From assembly GCA_028095005.1 (NCBI GenBank), contig CM051461.1, forward strand, positions 164,148,574 to 164,212,573: 64,000 nucleotides of DNA, in the 5' to 3' direction. The position numbers were made by a program, and so were the translations under genes. This stretch comes from Rhynchospora pubera (taxonomy: Eukaryota > Streptophyta > Magnoliopsida > Poales > Cyperaceae). The notes under the pieces were generated by a model that saw nothing but the letters and a program-made list of their open reading frames with translations, did not search any database and had not been told where the DNA came from. This document shows, one piece after another, positions 56,996 to 64,000 of the stretch (position 1 is the first letter of the stretch; every line of letters begins with the position of its first letter).

Positions 56996-58986
56996 ATGGA
57001 TCAGTTGGAGAAATGCTCAGCTAATTATGTCCCACTTAGCCCCATCACCTTCTTGAAAAGAGCTGCTTCAGCATACCCTGATCGAACCTCAATCGTCTAT
57101 GGTCGGACCCATTTCTCATGGATGCAGACATACGAGCGGTGTTGCCGCCTTGCCTCATCAATTCGTTCCCTTCACATATCCAAGAACTATGTGGTATGTC
57201 ACCATGTTAAGAACAAAATTACTGTTAATACCTAATATATGATGTTGTTACGCATGATAAAAAGTTTTTGTGCTTGTACATAGAATTATACTATTTAATT
57301 AGCGATTGCAACATGCAGAAGTAAAGAACAAGCTGAAGCATTTTTTTTCTCCTTTGTCCTTTAAGGTATCAGTTCTGGCACCAAATGTGCCGGCCATGTA
57401 CGAGATGCATTTTGCAGTACCGATGGCTGGGGCAGTTCTTAACCCCATCAACACCCGTCTTGATGCATCCACAATCGCAATCCACCTACGGCATTCTGAA
57501 GCCAAGCTTTTCTTTGTTGACTGGGAATTTATCAAAGGTACACCCCACTTGATTTCTTTTTTTTTTCCTTTGCCTTTTTTTGAGACAAAATTAAGAAAAT
57601 TTTGGATTAGAATAATAAATTCATCTTATTTTTTTTTCAGTGGCTAGCGATGCTATCAACATTCTTGTCGCCTCAGGAGGACCCACAAGTGTAAGCCCTC
57701 TAGTTGTTGTCATTGATGACATCGACAATCCTACTGGGGCACGTCTTGGAGAGCTTGAGTATGAAGACCTGATCAGGCGTGGTGACCCAGATGCTGAACC
57801 ACATCACATCACAGATGAGTGGGATCCGATCACTCTCAATTACACTTCAGGCACCACATCTGCACCCAAGGGTGTGGTTTATAGCCACCGTGGCGCATAC
57901 CTCAACACATTGGCACTGCTGCTTCAATGGGGAGTTGGCAGCGAACCGGTTTATTTATGGTCCTTGCCCATGTTTCATTGCAATGGCTGGACATTTACAT
58001 GGGGCTTGGCTGCACAGGGCGGCGTTAATGTGTGCATACGTAAGACATCTGCAGCGGACATTTACAGTGCCATTATAGCACATGGTGTCACACATATGTG
58101 TTGTGTACCAGCTGTGTTCGACATGCTCATCGAGGGAAGTCGCATGCACGTGGGGCCCCTTCTCTCCCAGGTGCATGTCCTTACAGGCGGTGCACCACCA
58201 CCGGCAAGTCTCCTTGAGCATGTAGAGAACATGGGCTTCAAAGTCTCCCATGCCTATGGCATGACCGAGGCAACTGGTGCAGCCCTCATATGCGAGTGGC
58301 AAGCACATTGGGACCTTTTACCCGCTGATGAGAGGGCACGCTTGAAAGCCCGTCAAGGTGTAAGCATGCTTTCTTTGGCTGATGTGGATGTGAAGAAACT
58401 AAACAGCACAGATTGTGTACCGCGAGACGGTAACACAATGGGAGAAATAGTTTTACGAGGAAGTAATATCATGAAGGGTTATTTAAAAAATCCTGAGGCC
58501 ACAGCAAAGGCATTTGAAGGAGGGTGGTTTTCCACAGGGGATGCTGGTGTGATACACCCAGATGGCTACATCGAGATAAAAGACAGATTGAAGGATGTAA
58601 TCATAAGTGGCGGTGAGAATATCAGTAGTGTGGAGGTAGAGACAGTACTTCACCAGCATCCGGCAGTGTCTCAAGCTGCAGTGGTGGCAATGCCACACCC
58701 AAAATGGGGCGAGTCACCCTGTGCATTTATTGTATTGAAGGGGGATCGTATGGAAAACATAGTGAAAGAGGAGGATATAATTGCATATTGTCAGAAAAAC
58801 ATGCCGCGGTTTATGGCGCCAAAAAAGGTGGTGTTCAAGGATGAGCTACCAATGACAAATAAAAAAACAGTCATCAAGTCAGAGCTCAGAAAAATTGCAA
58901 AAGGATTCACAGCAGTACTGGAACAGAAGTCAAATGATGTCAGGGAGCATTTGCCTGAGTGGCTTTCCACGATGTCGAAGCTCTGA
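56996..58986 (+). CDS. Peroxisomal acyl-activating enzyme (benzoate/cinnamate-CoA ligase-like)
   Basis: Exons 56996-57193, 57366-57537 and 57641-58986 join in phase (GTG|GTA and AAAG|TG) to 571 residues. This is an ANL-superfamily CoA ligase: P-loop YTSGTTSAPKG (191-201), MFHCNGW, YGMTEATG (329-336), TGD (422-424), DRLKD hinge (438-442) and ISGGENISS. The last residues SKL are a canonical peroxisomal PTS1. Such enzymes activate an acid with ATP to an adenylate and then form the CoA thioester; plant relatives include AAE1-type, BZO1 and cinnamate-CoA ligases. The usual A10 motif P-x-T-x-T-G-K is altered: PMTNKKTVIK (527-536) lacks the Gly before Lys. The substrate cannot be told from sequence alone. 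No frame damage is seen. Confidence 0.92.
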
Positions 58987-59014
58987 ATTTCTGATCCCAC
59001 AGTAATTATATATA

Positions 59015-59043
59015 CTAGAGGGGACAATCGAGCTTCGCTCGAT
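59015..59043 (-). other. Candidate Helitron 3' terminus, copy 2
   Basis: On the minus strand ATCGAGC GAA GCTCGAT forms a hairpin, then 8 bases (TGTCCCCT), then CTAG followed by T. This fits the Helitron 3' end rule (hairpin, short gap, CTRR|T). About 30 bp including AAGTCAAATATCGAGC is shared with 13223-13260. It lies only 29 bp past the acyl-activating enzyme stop codon. Confidence 0.5.
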
Positions 59044-62000
59044 ATTTGACTTACAAATAAATAACTTAGTTTATGTAATTCAATTATATCTGGTCCTCAA
59101 ATAAAAAAATTATGTCGATGTTATCTCAATAAAAATTTTCAGTAGCTTTGTTATAATTCAATTATGCTTATTAGATTTAGGAGGTTGTTTTTTCATTAGT
59201 TACACCTCCAGATCCATCAAACTGATACCATTTTTGGTTGGAATTGTGGTACGGTATAACTCTTTAGTTTTGCTAAGTATATATGTTGCAAAATTGACAA
59301 ATTAAGATGGCGTAAGAGATTTGCAGTCAAAACAACTCCGAAAGTATACAAAAGCTAACAGATTTATTTAATATGAAGGAATTTAAAGAGGTATCCTGCC
59401 TATACTGGTAAGAACTAAAAAGTAGATGCATTGGAAATCCTTAGCTACATGCTTTTCAGAGGTCTGGTGGCATTGATGAGAAAGGAAAGAGAGACGTGAT
59501 GTTTGCAATTTGGAGGAGAAGAAAGAGACTAAGAGAGATGATGTGAAGAGTTGATTCTGAAGCGTATTTTTCCAAAAGAACTCTAATTATGAATAATTAA
59601 GGATGGAGAGAAAAAACTTTATTAGAAAATTGAAGGCTAGGAGAAAAGATGGAAGCCACACCGCATCGCCATTAAAATACCCATGGTTGCTTGTTGTCTA
59701 CATTGTTTTGAGACTTTCTCCAGTACTGTGCTATTATTCTCCACTGTCCTCCTTGTTTCACCAACTGAATTTGGCAAGGCATTGTGCATCTGTAAAGAAA
59801 TTAGATCCCAGCCTGAGGGAATCCAGTGCATTGGAGTTGTTAGGCAGTCAGTTTTTTATTAAAAATAGACATGACAAAAGTATTATTAAAAATACAATTG
59901 TTTCTCAAACGCCAAATTGACCAACGAAAAAGTACTATATACCAAAAAAAAAGCTAATTCACTGGAAGGATTAGAAAAGGCAACACAAATAAGAGATAAA
60001 TTGGATTAAATATGTTTATTTCGTCACTATTAAGAATGAACATTTACTGATAAGAAAACTGTCAGTACTAAATACATGCCTAAATACCTAAACGGTGCTG
60101 AATCTATTTTGTACAAACATAACTTTATTACCTTTCCGAAACTTTAGGGCTAAAAAGAAAATTGGCAGCAACATATATAATATTTAGGTGGTGAGGTGTT
60201 GTATATAAAAAGAATGGTACATCAATCTGAGAATTAAAAAACCCTCATGCATGGTGGACTCTTAACAAAAATTAATTCTTAGTTAAATTGAATTGGAAAA
60301 TCAAATCTCAATTAAATCTGCTTGCCTTCTCAAAAGTTAAGATTATGCAATGAAGCTCCTCTGCTAGTCCTTCAATATCCAGATCCTTCTTTATGAAAAA
60401 AAATATGTTAAATAGAAAAATAAAAAAATTTAAGAAAATTTATTGTATGGTGAAACATTAAAGTTGAATAAACTGAGACAATTGAAGGCTTATTGTTATT
60501 TAATATCACAAACTACTTTACTCAAAGAGGAATAGATACCAAAAACACAACTGACCTGAGGAGAGATGCAACAAAAGAATCTAACAGGATATAAGGGATA
60601 GGTTTCCAGAACACACTCGCAGCAGCTTCAAAAACACAATACAAATGAAATTTTAAAAAGAAAAAAAGAAGAGAAATGTTTATCAATTTTGAAATATAAA
60701 AATTCATTAATTAATAAATTTATTTTATTTTTTATTAAAAGTCAGATGAATACACTACCCAAGTCTCACAATCCAATGGCAACCACATCCAAATTAGATT
60801 CTTCCCCAACAAAAGTTGAGTGAAATGAAATCAATCTATAAATTGGGTACTTGATGTGAACAAAACAATGTCGGCAAAATCATTAACCAAACTATGAATT
60901 TAAAGGACGACCATGTTTCATTTTGATTAGGACTAAATATGTGATCTATTGATTACCGGACATTGAAAATGCTTCAATATGAGATTGTTAATCCATGACT
61001 TAATGATTACTGGACATTAATTTAACTAATTTTAAGTAATGTATACTCATATGTATACAAAAATAAGCATATGTACTGCCATTCTAATTTTAAATAAGCA
61101 TATCTTTTTTCTTTAATAATTTTTTATTGTGGTTTAAATAAAGAAAGTGATCTAAGTTCTGAAAATCATAAACTATAGGTGGTCATGTATGCTTTCTGCC
61201 ATGAAAGCTATATGATAGTTCTGTGGCCATAGCACAAAATATGGGCGAAGATGCATATGTTTTCTTAGGCATTTCATCAAACATATACCAACCATATGTC
61301 TTTTTTGAAATTTATCTCTTAGGGGAGAAAAAAAAAATCTGCGATCTATTGATTACTGGACATTTAAAATGCTTCAATATGAGATTGTTAATCCATGACT
61401 TAATGATTACTGAACATTAATTTAACTAATTGTAGGTGGAAAAGACGCATCAAAGGGATGTTGAAAGAATAGCATAACACCATTTCATTGAAAGAACATC
61501 ATAAGATGCACAACTTTTTTACAGAATTCCAGACTTACAAACATAATAGCTTGTCAATAAAACTCTAGAGAAAAAAGTTAATAATACCTTTTGTTTCCTC
61601 CTTGTCTATGATACATTAGACTTCTGTATCATATATTTGGGTATCTAGATGCCTTCCCACACACCATCTGCACCTTTTAAATATGATCTAATTAATTACA
61701 CAAAGAAGATTAAATGTCATTAAAATTATATTGAATAGGAAATTGACCAGAACATAAGAAGTTTATTTCATATCAAAATAGCAAAATTGACTATTTCATG
61801 ATAGGGGAGGCAGATAGAGTCGTAAGACTTAATTAATTAATTAATTAATTAAATTAAAAGTTAACAAACAGTATATTGCAATAGTAAATACTTCGAAAAG
61901 GGCAAAAATTTGTTCTGTGACTTGCACAATTTATCGAACACTTCTCGTGCAGACCTAAAGGCTCGCTTTTATGAATTTCTCTTGTTCTCTTGTTGCGCTT

Positions 62001-62474
62001 AGATGTCTGAAAATTTTTATTTTTGATTTTTGACGGAAAATTTGTGCTAGTACTTTTCCAGACCAACATCGGTTTACACCTCCCCACCCTACCCAAATTA
62101 GGAGAGGATTCCGCAAATAACGGATCTAGAGTTTTGTAGTTCCATCAATCATTCGGAGGAGATGGGGACAGAGAGAAGAAGACAGGATGAGGGTTAGGCA
62201 GTGTTATCGGTAAAATAAAACAGGGTCTCCGAGCAGGGAAGAGAGACGGAGACGAGATGGGCATAAAATAGAAAGGATGCAAAAAAAATTCCCAAAAAGA
62301 TAAAACAAATAACGTCCTAAGTCTATTGGTGAATCGGGTCTAAGTTTATGAGTGATTATAATCTCACACAAAGAAGTTACAGAGTTCACGTTACAAAATT
62401 CGGAAAAATCAAACGCACTACCTTGCCGTGTCGGGCAAAAGTTTAACAAAATAATTTTAGACTCCCTAGCATCT
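59044..62474. other. Intergenic, no gene seen
   Basis: The frame at 59603-59920 has an ATG but no recognisable domain. A 100-bp direct duplication lies at 60940-61035 and 61341-61437. No other structure was recognised. Confidence 0.45.
60940..61437. repeat. Direct duplication of ~95 bp, 400 bp apart
   Basis: Sequence containing TGCTTCAATATGAGATTGTT and AATCCATGACTTAATGATTA occurs at 60940-61035 and again at 61341-61437 with few differences. Confidence 0.85.
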
Positions 62475-62483
62475 TTATTTATA

Positions 62484-63444
62484 GGCAAAATTGGGTCCAT
62501 ACCCCTCAAATATTTCTTAATTAGATATTTACCCCTCAAATCATTAAAATCGGCCCCATACCCCTCAAATCTCGATAGAACTAGATATATACCCTCCTTT
62601 GCAATTTTAAGAATTTTTCATATTTTGTGACAAAATTGCCCATGTCTAAACTTTTTTTCCCGACCTTTCGTCTTCTCGTTGATTTTTTCTAGTAGAGATA
62701 CAAAAAAATATATATATAATTATTTTTTCAAGAGAGATTCTGATGATTTGGCCATGACAAACTGTGAGACTAGGTCTATACATCGTGAATGAGTGGCTTA
62801 ACATTTACTCTTCGCTGCTATACAAATTGAAGTTAATGATTTAGCGATCATTGTTCTGCTATACAAATTAACCATGCCACAAACCCAAATAGATTTATCT
62901 GCTTGAAAATTTCAATGAAAGCAAAAGGAAAAACGAATTCACCACGGCCCACACTAGCTAATAGTCCAATTCACACAGTAAAGTAAAAAATAATGTGGAA
63001 TTTTGCGTTTCTACTTGCCTTCAATTTTTGGTGCATAATCTTCATTTGATTCTCTTACATCTATGGTTACTTGGCAAAGAGAGAGAGAACGAAGAGATGA
63101 TAATAAGTAGAATTGAAAATATATATTTTCACGATCTAATGATTAGAAAAGATTTAGAATGAAAAACAACATATATCATAATATTATATACTTTTAAATA
63201 CCGGTAAGAGACAAAATTGGAAGATGAAAGGTCTTTTAGGCTGTTAGGGAAGAGGAGTTGGGTAGGGACAATATTGTCATATAATATAAAAATCAGTTTT
63301 TTGTATTCATAAATTAATTAAAATTGCTAAGGAGGGTATATATTTAGTTCTATCAAGATTTGAAGGGTATAGGACCAATTTCAATGATTTGAGGGGTAGA
63401 TATCTAATTAAGAAAGATTTGAGGGATATGGGCCCAATTTTGCC
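62484..63444. mobile_element. Non-autonomous MULE with 9-bp duplication
   Basis: A 961-bp element starts GGCAAAATTGGGTCCATACC and ends with the inverse GGGCCCAATTTTGCC. The ~140-bp inverted repeats consist of three decayed units with ACCCCTCAAAT. The perfect 9-bp duplication TTATTTATA lies at 62475-62483 and 63445-63453. No coding capacity. Confidence 0.88.
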
Positions 63445-63453
63445 TTATTTATA

Positions 63454-63458
63454 TAATA

Positions 63459-63499
<41 letters not shown>

Positions 63500-63510
63500 T
63501 AATATATAAT
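63454..63510. repeat. (TAA)n microsatellite
   Basis: About twelve uninterrupted AAT/TAA units, then decayed TATA sequence, directly beside the MULE duplication. Confidence 0.85.
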
Positions 63511-64000
63511 AGTATAATACTGATGTCGCACTGTTTTATATGCACTAGTATAGCTTAAATATCATGCGTACAAGTGAATTTGGGACTAATGTTGTAATGA
63601 TCTTGTCTTTACTAACGGAATATAATTAAGGAGTCCAAGCTTCTCCCATATTTTGTACTTTTGCACCCTTGTAAGTTATTTATGAAGGATTTAAATTATT
63701 TATCTCTATGGACTAGGAAACCCATATTGAATTATATCATTTGCCTCTTAATTCTCCTCTTTAATTGCATTTAAAGTTAGATCTAAATTGGAATATTAAA
63801 TGATCGTTCATTAATTATTATAATTCTCATAATTATATTCATAATTATATTAATTGAGTTGAGACAAAAAATAAATATCAACTCCTTGATAATTATTTTC
63901 AACATAGAAAATAATGAAGACTGTTGTACTAAACGTCTCTAGGTTTGTCGATTACAAAACAATATCATTTGACATTTAACAATCTTCTTTGGGTGTGTTT
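63511..64000. other. Non-coding right flank
   Basis: AT-rich; nothing recognised to the window edge. Confidence 0.5.

Noticed and set aside
59603..59920. 105-codon plus-strand ORF
   Set aside because: It has an ATG, but no recognisable domain, no promoter signal and composition like surrounding non-coding DNA.

Overview
This is a nuclear window from a flowering plant, most likely a eudicot: it is AT-rich, has GT-AG introns and carries plant-type genes. It holds four ordinary host genes far apart in repeat-rich DNA. They are a complex I subunit gene (NDUFB7, minus, 6.3 kb), an intronless type I MADS-box gene (minus, 9.9-11.0 kb), a two-exon bHLH transcription factor gene (minus, 42.2-43.7 kb) and a three-exon peroxisomal acyl-activating enzyme gene (plus, 57.0-59.0 kb). 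I cannot name the species.

Most of the rest is transposable elements, and several have exact ends. A Ty1/copia element (17965-22489, minus, target duplication TCCAG) sits antisense inside an older retrotransposon gag frame. A 9.0-kb Mutator-like element, MULE-1 (25409-34440, duplication TAAGAAAAA), carries a plant mobile domain (PMD) gene and an unrecognised zinc-finger gene but no recognisable transposase. A second element, MULE-2 (34785-38132, duplication TTTATTTTA), carries a decayed GRF zinc-finger gene. A 9.25-kb CACTA element (44470-53719, duplication GGG) carries an internally deleted TNP2 gene and an apparently intact 11-exon second gene ending in a Ulp1-type protease domain. Two small MULE-type MITEs with perfect 9-bp duplications (11377-11647 and 62484-63444), several hAT-like and Tourist-like MITEs, a truncated LINE tail and two possible Helitron ends fill further gaps.

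The most unusual points are these. (1) The PMD gene in MULE-1 keeps all nine exons in frame across every splice site, yet has exactly three stop codons, each where tryptophan is expected. (2) The CACTA subterminal palindromes (GTAACGGTTA / TAACCGTTAC) recur as a large near-perfect inverted repeat inside the element, upstream of the intact second gene. (3) The same CACTA insertion lies about 165 bp upstream of the bHLH 5' UTR splice site and has moved a perfect G-box 9.25 kb away. (4) A duplicated, hairpin-forming ~100-bp sequence at 38.8 and 39.2 kb lies downstream of a TATA, telo-box and site II arrangement and could be a small structured RNA. (5) The copia LTRs are about 98% identical although the polyprotein is badly broken.

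No tRNA, rRNA, CRISPR or organellar gene block was recognised. Exon models were read by eye from splice consensus and frame continuity, without transcript or database support.
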